11,081 bases of DNA from Pseudomonadota bacterium (GTDB lineage: Bacteria; Pseudomonadota; Alphaproteobacteria; Rhizobiales; Devosiaceae). The notes beneath the pieces are model-generated. The model did not search any database and was not told the origin of the DNA. It was given only the letters and a program-made list of their open reading frames with translations. The translations under genes and the position numbers were made by a program. Where the stretch lies: positions 1 through 11,081 of the forward strand of contig JAEZBF010000344.1 of NCBI GenBank assembly GCA_023427545.1, in the 5' to 3' direction. Below are positions 1 to 5,760 of the stretch, piece by piece (position 1 is the stretch's first letter; the number at the start of each line of letters is the position of its first letter).

Positions 1-941
1 TGGCGCTCTGGGACATCAAGGCCAAGGCGGCGAACATGCCGCTCTACCAGCTCCTCGGCGGCAAGAGCCGCGACAGGGTGATGGTCTATAAGCACGTCGG
101 CGGCCTCGATATCTCCGAGACTGTAGAGCGCGTCGTCGCGCTGCGCGAACAGGGGCTCGAGGCCATCCGCGCCCAGGTCGCCATTCCCGGCCTCCCGCCC
201 ATCTACGGCACCGGCCCCTCCACCGATCAGGCCGCCGGCGGCATGATCAAGGAGATCGTGGTCGAGGAGGTCTGGGCCACCCACAAGTACCTGCCGCTGA
301 TCCCGAAGCTCTTCGAGAAGCTCCGCGACGCGGTCGGCTGGGACGTCCACCTGCTGCACGACGTCCACCACCGCCTGACGCCCATCGAGGCGGCCCGGCT
401 CGGCAAGGACCTCGAGCCCTACCGGCTGTTCTGGCTCGAGGATGCCATCCAGGCCGAGCTGCAGGAGGGCTTCAGGCTTATCCGCCAGCACACCACCCAG
501 CCGCTCGCAGTAGGCGAAATCTTCAACACCATCTGGGATTGCCAGCAGCTCATCTCCGAGCAGCTGATCGATTTCATCCGCGTTACGTCGGTCCATGCCG
601 GCGGCGTCACCGGCCTCAAGAAGATCTTCGATTTCGCCTCGATCTACCACGTCCGCTCGGCCTGCCATGGCCCGATGGATGTCTCGCCCATCGCCATGGG
701 CTGCAACATCCAGGTCGACGTTGCGATCAACAATTTCGGCATCCAGGAATTCACCGGCTACACCGAAGCGACGCACGAGATGTTCCGCTGCGCCTGGTCC
801 TATGACCGCGGCTATCTCATGCCCGGCGAAGTTCCCGGCCACGGCGTCGACATCGATGAAGCCGTCGCCGCCAGGTACCCTTACAAGCCCGCCTACCTCC
901 CGGTCGCCCGGCTCGAGGACGGCACGATGACCAGTTGGTGA
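1..941 (+). CDS. manD: D-mannonate dehydratase family protein (RspA/ManD-like), 5' truncated by window edge
   Basis: Enolase-superfamily sugar-acid dehydratase. Family members convert D-mannonate (some D-gluconate) to 2-keto-3-deoxygluconate with Mg2+ in the cytoplasm. The frame is open from base 3 (ALWDIKAKAANMPLYQLLGG), so about 100 N-terminal residues, the capping-domain start, lie outside the window; an internal ATG at base 36 is not the real start. Family residues are present: Arg codon at 168 and Tyr codon at 204 (the ManD Arg/Tyr pair, 12 residues apart), metal ligands Asp (360), Glu (438) and Glu (516) spaced 26 and 26 residues, His two residues after the Asp (366), and His of CHGPMDVSP (666). 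The tail YLPVARLEDGTMTSW is typical of RspA/ManD. One difference: after the second ligand it reads WLEDAIQAELQEGF where RspA has an EDPTPAENQE-type sequence, so substrate preference may differ. A galactonate-dehydratase-like gene follows after 69 bases. Family is near certain; substrate is inferred. Confidence 0.88.
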   Translation, partial: ALWDIKAKAANMPLYQLLGGKSRDRVMVYKHVGGLDISETVERVVALREQGLEAIRAQVAIPGLPPIYGTGPSTDQAAGGMIKEIVVEEVWATHKYLPLIPKLFEKLRDAVGWDVHLLHDVHHRLTPIEAARLGKDLEPYRLFWLEDAIQAELQEGFRLIRQHTTQPLAVGEIFNTIWDCQQLISEQLIDFIRVTSVHAGGVTGLKKIFDFASIYHVRSACHGPMDVSPIAMGCNIQVDVAINNFGIQEFTGYTEATHEMFRCAWSYDRGYLMPGEVPGHGVDIDEAVAARYPYKPAYLPVARLEDGTMTSW

Positions 942-954
942 GACCTCAGCGTTG

Positions 955-980
955 CCGGGAAGGCTTGCAGACTTTCCCGG
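955..980 (+). other. Intercistronic hairpin
   Basis: CCGGGAA at 955-961 pairs with TTCCCGG at 974-980. A G-U and a G-C pair can extend the stem to nine pairs around an 8-base loop (964-971). It starts 13 bases after the stop of the mannonate-dehydratase-like gene. No T-run follows, so it is more likely an mRNA-processing or stability element, or a weak attenuator, than a strong terminator. Its function is inferred. Confidence 0.45.
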
Positions 981-1010
981 TTCGGCGGCGTGACAACGAG
1001 AGAGATTTAC

Positions 1011-2165
1011 ATGAAGATTACTGCCATCACGCCGTACCCGACCTGGGTCGGCACGCGTAACCAGCTGATCGTCAAGGTCGAAACCGACGAGGGCATCTAC
1101 GGCTGGGGCGAGAGCGGCCTGTCCAGCCGCGAGAAGGCAGTGGTCGGCGCGATCGAGCACTATCGCGAGTTCATCATCGGCCGCGACCCGATGCAGGTCG
1201 GCCGCATCTGGCAGGAGATGTACCGCAGCCAGTATTTCGAGGGCGGCCGCGTCCTGCAGGCGGCCATCTCGGCCATCGACATCGCGCTGTACGACATCAA
1301 GGGCAAGGCGCTCGGCGTGCCGGTCTATCAGCTGCTCGGCGGCAAGCAGCGCGACGTCATCCCCACGTTTGCGACCACCCGCTCGCACGCCTGTGCCGAG
1401 GCCGTCGAACAGACCAAGGAACTGATCACCCAGGGCTGGAACGTCATCCGCTTCATGCCCTACGGCCAGACCAGCCCGGAACTGTTCGAGCCGCGCGAGA
1501 GCATCGCCGAGACCTACAAATGGATGATCGCGGCCCGCGAGGCGGTCGGCGAAGGCCCGGTGCTGGGCATCGACTATCACCACCGCCTGTCGGTGGCCGA
1601 AGCCGCGAGCTTCTGCCAGAAGATGCCCTCCGGCACCCTCGATTTCCTCGAGGAGCCGATCCGCGACGAGACGCCCGAGGCCTACGAGGCACTCCGCCGG
1701 ATGACCGACATCCCCTTCGCCATCGGTGAGGAGTTCTCCTCAAAGTGGCAGTTCGTGCCCTACATCGAGCGCAACATCCACCAGTTCAACCGCATCGACA
1801 TCTGCAACGTAGGCGGCCTGACCGAGGCGATGAAGGTCGCGGGCTGGAGCGAGGCGCACTACGTCGACATGATGCCGCACAACCCGCTGGGCCCGATCTG
1901 CACCGCCGCAACCATCCATTTCGCCGCCGCGGTCGCGAACTTCGCCTGGCTGGAAACCCGCGCCTCCCCGGGCGAGCTCTACCACGGCTTCGACAACCAG
2001 GAGATCTTCATCACCCAGCCCCGCCTCGACGGCGCGGTCTACCCCGTCAGCGACGCACCGGGCCTTGGCGTCGAGGTCGACGAGGAGCTGGTGAAAAAGC
2101 AGAGCTTCAAGTTCTGGGAAGCCCCCCACCTCAAGCGCGGCGACGGCTCCGTCACCAACTGGTAG
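1011..2165 (+). CDS. dgoD: Galactonate dehydratase-like enolase-superfamily enzyme
   Basis: A 384-residue cytoplasmic Mg2+-dependent dehydratase of the mandelate racemase/muconate lactonizing branch, closest in motifs to D-galactonate dehydratase (product 2-keto-3-deoxy-D-galactonate). Metal ligands Asp188 (GIDYHHRL), Glu214 (FLEEP) and Glu240 (FAIGEEF), catalytic His190 and His290 (MPHNPLGPI), and the Asp263 partner all sit at a constant +5 offset from the positions I recall for E. coli DgoD (183/209/235/185/285/258). The N-terminal capping domain ends near IALYDIKGKALGVPVYQLLGG. ATG 1011 is chosen because GAGAGAG at 998-1004 lies 6 bases upstream; a GTG at 990 would add 7 residues with no homology or ribosome site. 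It follows the mannonate-dehydratase-like gene after 69 bases, probably in the same operon. A relative acting on another aldonate or aldarate is possible, so the symbol is tentative. Confidence 0.82.
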   Translation: MKITAITPYPTWVGTRNQLIVKVETDEGIYGWGESGLSSREKAVVGAIEHYREFIIGRDPMQVGRIWQEMYRSQYFEGGRVLQAAISAIDIALYDIKGKALGVPVYQLLGGKQRDVIPTFATTRSHACAEAVEQTKELITQGWNVIRFMPYGQTSPELFEPRESIAETYKWMIAAREAVGEGPVLGIDYHHRLSVAEAASFCQKMPSGTLDFLEEPIRDETPEAYEALRRMTDIPFAIGEEFSSKWQFVPYIERNIHQFNRIDICNVGGLTEAMKVAGWSEAHYVDMMPHNPLGPICTAATIHFAAAVANFAWLETRASPGELYHGFDNQEIFITQPRLDGAVYPVSDAPGLGVEVDEELVKKQSFKFWEAPHLKRGDGSVTNW

Positions 2166-2189
2166 CCGCGTTGTCGGGGTGAGCCTGGA

Positions 2190-2300
2190 CCTCGTGGTTC
2201 GTGGCTCGACAGGCTCGCCATGAGGGGCTCACCATGAGGTCCTCCGCGGGCGCGATGTCTCTCACAGTAGCCCTCATGGTGAGCCCGTCGAACCACGAGG
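2190..2300. repeat. Nested palindromic intergenic repeat (REP/BIME-like)
   Basis: Two perfect inverted stems are nested. A 12-bp outer stem pairs 2190-2201 (CCTCGTGGTTCG) with 2289-2300, and a 15-bp inner stem pairs 2225-2239 (GGGCTCACCATGAGG) with 2272-2286. The left arm also carries an imperfect second copy of the inner unit (CGACAGGCTCGCCATGAGG, 2207-2225; 17 of 19 bases match the complement of 2272-2290). This indicates duplication of a basic unit of the form CCTCATGGTGAGCC-GTCGAACCACGAGG, which resembles dispersed intergenic repeats of alphaproteobacteria. An ATG/GTG frame opens through it toward the downstream gene, but the repeat argues this part is not coding. It lies between the dehydratase genes and the amino-sugar genes and may terminate or process the transcript. 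Confidence 0.75.
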
Positions 2301-2401
2301 GCGTGGCACCGCGCGCGTTCCCCCGCACCGAACCCGCTCACCCCTCGCCAGCCCTCGCCGCGCTTGCTATCACGGGCCCACACCCACACCGAGCACTGCC
2401 G

Positions 2402-3424
2402 ATGACCAGCCTGATGCGCGCCGAGATCGAGGAGATTCCCGCCGCGGTTGCGCGCCTGCTCGGCGACGGTGCAGCCGATCTCGCTGCCGCCGGCGCAGCG
2501 CTGCGAGACTGCGATCCCGCCGCCATCGTCACCATCGCACGGGGCTCGTCCGATCAGGCCGCCTCGTTCCTGAAGTACGCGATAGAGCTCACTGCAGGCG
2601 TGCCGGTCGCCTCGATCGGTCCCTCCATCGCCTCGATCTACAACCGGCCGATGAAGCTCGGCCGCTGCGCATCGATCTCCATCTCGCAGTCCGGCAAGAG
2701 CCCGGACATCGTCGCCATGACCGAAATGGCGGCGCGGAGCGGCGCCCTTACCGTCGCGCTCACCAACAGCCCCGGCTCGCCGCTCGCCGAAGCATCTGAG
2801 CGCGACATCGACCTGCGCGCCGGTCCCGAGCGCAGCGTCGCCGCGACCAAGAGCTTCGTCTCCTCGATCGTTGCCGGCCTTGCCGTCCTCGCAGCCTGGA
2901 CCGCGGACGAGGCGCTCGCCAAGGCCGTGGCCCGGCTGCCCACGACCCTTGCACCCGGACTCGAGCTCGACTGGACGCCGCTGCGCGACGCGCTCGGGCC
3001 CGATGGATCGGTCTACGTGCTGGGCCGCGGCCCCGCGCTCGCCATTGCCGGCGAGGCCAGCCTCAAGCTCAAGGAAACCTGCGGCATCCACGCCGAGGCC
3101 TATTCGGCCGCCGAGGTGGTGCATGGCCCCTCCCGCATCGTCGAAGCGAGCTTTCCCATCCTGGCGCTCGCGGCGCACGACGCCGCGGAGCAATCCGTCG
3201 CCGAGATCGCCGAACGCCTGGCGGGGCAGGGGGCGCGGGTCTTTGCCACCTCGCGGCTCGCTGCCTCGGCGCTACACCTGCCGGTGCCCGAAACCGGCCA
3301 TCCCATCACCGATGCGCTCGCCCTCGTCGTGCCGTTCTATGCCCTCGCCGAAGCGCTCTCCCGCCATCTGGGCAACGACCCCGACCGGCCCCCCCACCTC
3401 AAGAAAGTGACGGAGACTCTGTGA
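2402..3424 (+). CDS. nagB-II: SIS-domain glucosamine-6-phosphate deaminase (NagB-II/AgaS type)
   Basis: A 340-residue cytoplasmic protein with two SIS (phosphosugar isomerase) domains, like the isomerase half of GlmS without the glutaminase half. Members of this type deaminate glucosamine-6-phosphate to fructose-6-phosphate plus ammonia, replacing classical NagB. The first domain has ARGSSDQA and the sugar-phosphate loop S95-Q-S-G-K-S100. The second has LGRGPALAIAGEASLKLKE with Glu225, then IHAEAYSAAEVVHGP with His241; the 16-residue Glu-His spacing equals the catalytic pair of GlmS. The C-terminus LKKVTETL supplies a lysine (Lys335) equivalent to the GlmS C-terminal catalytic lysine. ATG 2402 is preferred because homology begins at MTSLMRAEIEEIP; an in-frame GTG at 2201 would run through a palindromic repeat. 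No good ribosome site precedes 2402; ATG 2414 is an alternative. Its stop overlaps the nagA start, so the two are translationally coupled. An AgaS-like role on galactosamine-6-phosphate is the alternative. Confidence 0.87.
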   Translation: MTSLMRAEIEEIPAAVARLLGDGAADLAAAGAALRDCDPAAIVTIARGSSDQAASFLKYAIELTAGVPVASIGPSIASIYNRPMKLGRCASISISQSGKSPDIVAMTEMAARSGALTVALTNSPGSPLAEASERDIDLRAGPERSVAATKSFVSSIVAGLAVLAAWTADEALAKAVARLPTTLAPGLELDWTPLRDALGPDGSVYVLGRGPALAIAGEASLKLKETCGIHAEAYSAAEVVHGPSRIVEASFPILALAAHDAAEQSVAEIAERLAGQGARVFATSRLAASALHLPVPETGHPITDALALVVPFYALAEALSRHLGNDPDRPPHLKKVTETL

Positions 3425-4575
3425 GCGTGACCACCGCCTATACCGGCGCCCGCATTTTCGACGGCGAGGCCTGGCACGAGGACAAGGCCCTGCTGGTCGT
3501 GGACGGCACGGTCCTCGGCATTTCCGGCACTCCGCCCGCCGGCGCGCAGACCGTTGCGCTCGACGGCGGATTGCTGGTCCCGGGTTTCGTCGACCTCCAG
3601 GTCAACGGCGGCGGCGGCATCCTTCTCAACGAGCAGCCGACGCTCGAAGGCATCCGCACCATCTGCGCGGCCCCCGCGCCCTTCGGCACGACCGCGCTGC
3701 TGCCCACCCTGATCACCGACACGCCGGAGATCACTGCCAGAGCCATCGCGGCCGGCATCGAAGCCGCGGCCCGGAAGGTGCCCGGCTTTCTCGGCCTGCA
3801 TCTCGAGGGCCCGCACCTCTCGATCGCCCGCAAAGGCGCCCACGACCCGGCACTCATACGGCCGATGGACGCTGCCGATCTTGCCAATCTGGTCGAAGCG
3901 GCCAGGTCGCTGCCGGTCCTCATCAGCACCGTCGCCGCCGAGACCGTGACGCCGCAGCAGGTCGCGGCGCTCGCGGGCGCCGGCATCATTGTCTCGGTCG
4001 GCCACTCCGAGGCCGGCATGTCCACCGTCAGGGCGGCGGCAGCGGCCGGCGCGACCATGGTCACGCACCTCTATAACGCCATGTCGCAGCTCACCAATCG
4101 CGAACCGGGGGTCGTCGGAGCGGCGCTGAGCGATGGGCGGCTCCACGCTGGGCTGATCGCCGACGGCATTCACGTCGCGCCCGAGGCCATCGGGATTGCG
4201 CTGCGGGCCAAGACCGGACCCGGCCGCATCTTCCTCGTTACCGATGCGATGTCGGTCACCGGCACCGATCTCGAGAGCTTCACGCTCAACCGCCGCACCA
4301 TCTACCGCAAGAACGGTGCGCTGCGCCTCGCCGACGGCACCCTCGCCGGAGCGGACCTCAAGATGATCGACGCCATCGTCTTCATGCACCGCACCATCGG
4401 CCTGCCGCTCGAGGAGGCGCTGCGGATGGCGACCGTCTATCCGGCAGAAGCGGTAGGGCAGGGCGCCCACCACGGCCATCTCAACCCCGGCGCCCAGGCC
4501 AGCTTCGTCCACCTTTCCAGCGACCTCGCGGTGCGCGCCACGTGGATCACCGGCGAGCAGGTGTTCGCCGCGTAG
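3421..4575 (+). CDS. nagA: N-acetylglucosamine-6-phosphate deacetylase
   Basis: A 384-residue amidohydrolase-fold enzyme that removes acetate from N-acetylglucosamine-6-phosphate, giving glucosamine-6-phosphate for the deaminase encoded just upstream. It acts in the cytoplasm. Diagnostic motifs are PGFVDLQVNGGGG near residue 56, HLEGPHL with metal ligand Glu129, VGHSEA with His195, THLYNAM with His216, IADGIHV, and VTDAMS with catalytic Asp275. His195 and His216 coincide with E. coli NagA numbering, and Glu and Asp lie within two residues of it. The start is GTG 3421, overlapping the preceding TGA as GTGA, with GGAG at 3412-3415 five bases upstream. The order nagB-II then nagA forms a compact amino-sugar module. 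No kinase or PTS component is in the window, so phosphorylation must be encoded elsewhere. Confidence 0.95.
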   Translation: MSVTTAYTGARIFDGEAWHEDKALLVVDGTVLGISGTPPAGAQTVALDGGLLVPGFVDLQVNGGGGILLNEQPTLEGIRTICAAPAPFGTTALLPTLITDTPEITARAIAAGIEAAARKVPGFLGLHLEGPHLSIARKGAHDPALIRPMDAADLANLVEAARSLPVLISTVAAETVTPQQVAALAGAGIIVSVGHSEAGMSTVRAAAAAGATMVTHLYNAMSQLTNREPGVVGAALSDGRLHAGLIADGIHVAPEAIGIALRAKTGPGRIFLVTDAMSVTGTDLESFTLNRRTIYRKNGALRLADGTLAGADLKMIDAIVFMHRTIGLPLEEALRMATVYPAEAVGQGAHHGHLNPGAQASFVHLSSDLAVRATWITGEQVFAA

Positions 4576-4600
4576 CTAGTCGCCGCACCCACCGCCCGTC

Positions 4601-4623
4601 ATCCTCGGGCTTGACCCGAGGAC
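4601..4623. repeat. Short dispersed-type palindrome in convergent gap, possible bidirectional terminator
   Basis: CCTCGGG (4603-4609) and CCCGAGG (4615-4621) form a perfect 7-bp stem with loop CTTGA, in the context GTCATCCTCGGG...CCCGAGGACCCAGGG. This unit resembles a very common intergenic repeat of alphaproteobacterial genomes. It lies in the 73-base gap between the convergent ends of nagA and the racemase-like gene, a place where a hairpin could end both transcripts, although no T-run is present. Confidence 0.65.
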
Positions 4624-4648
4624 CCAGGGCAACTCGCACCGCTCTGAC

Positions 4649-5749
4649 CTAGTCCCGCTGCTCATACTGCGCGAGCTTGTCCATATCGAACGCCACGCCC
4701 GTGCCTGGCGTATCCGGCGCCACCGCGAGCCCGTTCTCGAGCACCAGCGGCCGCATCGTATAGGTGTCGATATCGAAGCTGTGCGCCTCGAGCCAGCCGG
4801 CATTGGGCTGCGCCGCAACCAGGCTCACGTGCAGCTCCTGCATGCCGTGGAAGCAGACCGGAATGCCGGCAGCCCGCGAACGCTCCGCCACCCGCAGCCA
4901 CCCCGAAATGCCGCCGCAATTGCTCGCATCCGGCTGGATGAAGGACAGCTTGCCCCAGCGCAGCGCGTGCTCGAACTCCTCGATGATGTGGTAGTTCTCG
5001 CCCGTCGCGATCGGCATTCCGGTCGCCTCGGCAATCGCCGCGTGTCCGAGGTAGTCGTCGGGGATGATCGGCTCCTCGAACCACAGCAGGTCGTAGGGCG
5101 CGAACGCCCTGGCCGCTTCGATTGCCTGCGGCACGTCTAGCCCGTAGTTCGCATCGACCATGAAGGTGACGTCGGGTCCGATCAGCTCGCGCACTGCCTT
5201 CACTCGTGCGACGTCCGTCGCAAGCTCGGGCTGGCCGACCTTGATCTTGACCGCGTTGAAGCCCGCCGCGAGGTAGCTCCGCATGTTGTCGAGCAGCTGG
5301 TCGAGCGGGAAGTTGAGGTCGATGCCGCCGCGATAGGCCTTTGTCATGCGGCCGGCACCGCCCGCCATCCGCCACAGCGGCTGGTTCTCGCGCTTGCCCT
5401 TCAGGTCCCACAGCGCGATGTCGCAGGCCGAGATCGCGAACGAGGTGATGCCGCCGCGGCCCACGTAGTGGATGTGCCAGAGCATCTCGTCGTAGATCGT
5501 CGCAATATCTGTCGGTCTTCGACCGGCCAGCATCGTCGCAAGCTCGTAGTCGATAATCGCCTTGATCGCGTGACCGCCCTTGCCGCCGGTATAGGTATAC
5601 CCCACGCCCTCGCTGCCGTCGGTGCAACGGATGGTCACCGTCACCAGCTCGAAATGCGTGTGCGCGCCGTGTTTTGCGTCGCTCATCGCCTCGCGCAGCG
5701 GCACCCGGTAGAGCCGCGCCGTCACGTCCCGGATCGTCGTATCGCCCAC
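4649..5749 (-). CDS. Mandelate racemase-subgroup enolase-superfamily enzyme (sugar-acid dehydratase or cycloisomerase)
   Basis: A 366-residue cytoplasmic enzyme carrying the full mandelate racemase catalytic set: KxK at Lys168/Lys170 (AVKIKVG), metal ligands Asp199 (MVDAN), Glu225 (WFEEP) and Glu251 (TGEN), the Asp274-His301 dyad, and Glu321. Every position is offset by exactly +4 from the P. putida mandelate racemase positions I recall (164/166, 195, 221, 247, 270-297, 317). The N-terminal capping domain has SDAKHG...HFEL and GYTYTGGKGG. Start choice: GTG 5749, with GAGG 9 bases upstream, gives MGDTTIRDVTARLYRV; an in-frame GTG at 5764 overlaps the dehydrogenase stop as GTGA and is a weaker alternative. 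It is coupled to an AldA-like aldehyde dehydrogenase, which suggests it acts on the aldonic acid that enzyme makes. 3,6-Anhydrogalactonate cycloisomerase, which belongs to this superfamily and works after an aldehyde dehydrogenase, is one hypothesis; other aldonate or aldarate dehydratases are equally open. Confidence 0.85.
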   Translation of the reverse strand: MGDTTIRDVTARLYRVPLREAMSDAKHGAHTHFELVTVTIRCTDGSEGVGYTYTGGKGGHAIKAIIDYELATMLAGRRPTDIATIYDEMLWHIHYVGRGGITSFAISACDIALWDLKGKRENQPLWRMAGGAGRMTKAYRGGIDLNFPLDQLLDNMRSYLAAGFNAVKIKVGQPELATDVARVKAVRELIGPDVTFMVDANYGLDVPQAIEAARAFAPYDLLWFEEPIIPDDYLGHAAIAEATGMPIATGENYHIIEEFEHALRWGKLSFIQPDASNCGGISGWLRVAERSRAAGIPVCFHGMQELHVSLVAAQPNAGWLEAHSFDIDTYTMRPLVLENGLAVAPDTPGTGVAFDMDKLAQYEQRD

Positions 5750-5760
5750 TTGCCGCCGCC

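Noticed and set aside
2201..2401. In-frame N-terminal extension of the NagB-II protein from a GTG at 2201.
   Set aside because: It runs through the nested palindromic repeat, has no family similarity and lacks a ribosome site. The conserved protein begins at 2402.
2039..3193. Long - strand open frame (384 residues) opposite nagB-II.
   Set aside because: Shadow frame from high third-position G+C; composition is Arg/Gly/Asp-rich with no motif, and the + strand gene is certain.
3337..4512. Long - strand open frame (391 residues) opposite nagA.
   Set aside because: Antisense shadow of a confidently identified gene, with no recognisable domain.
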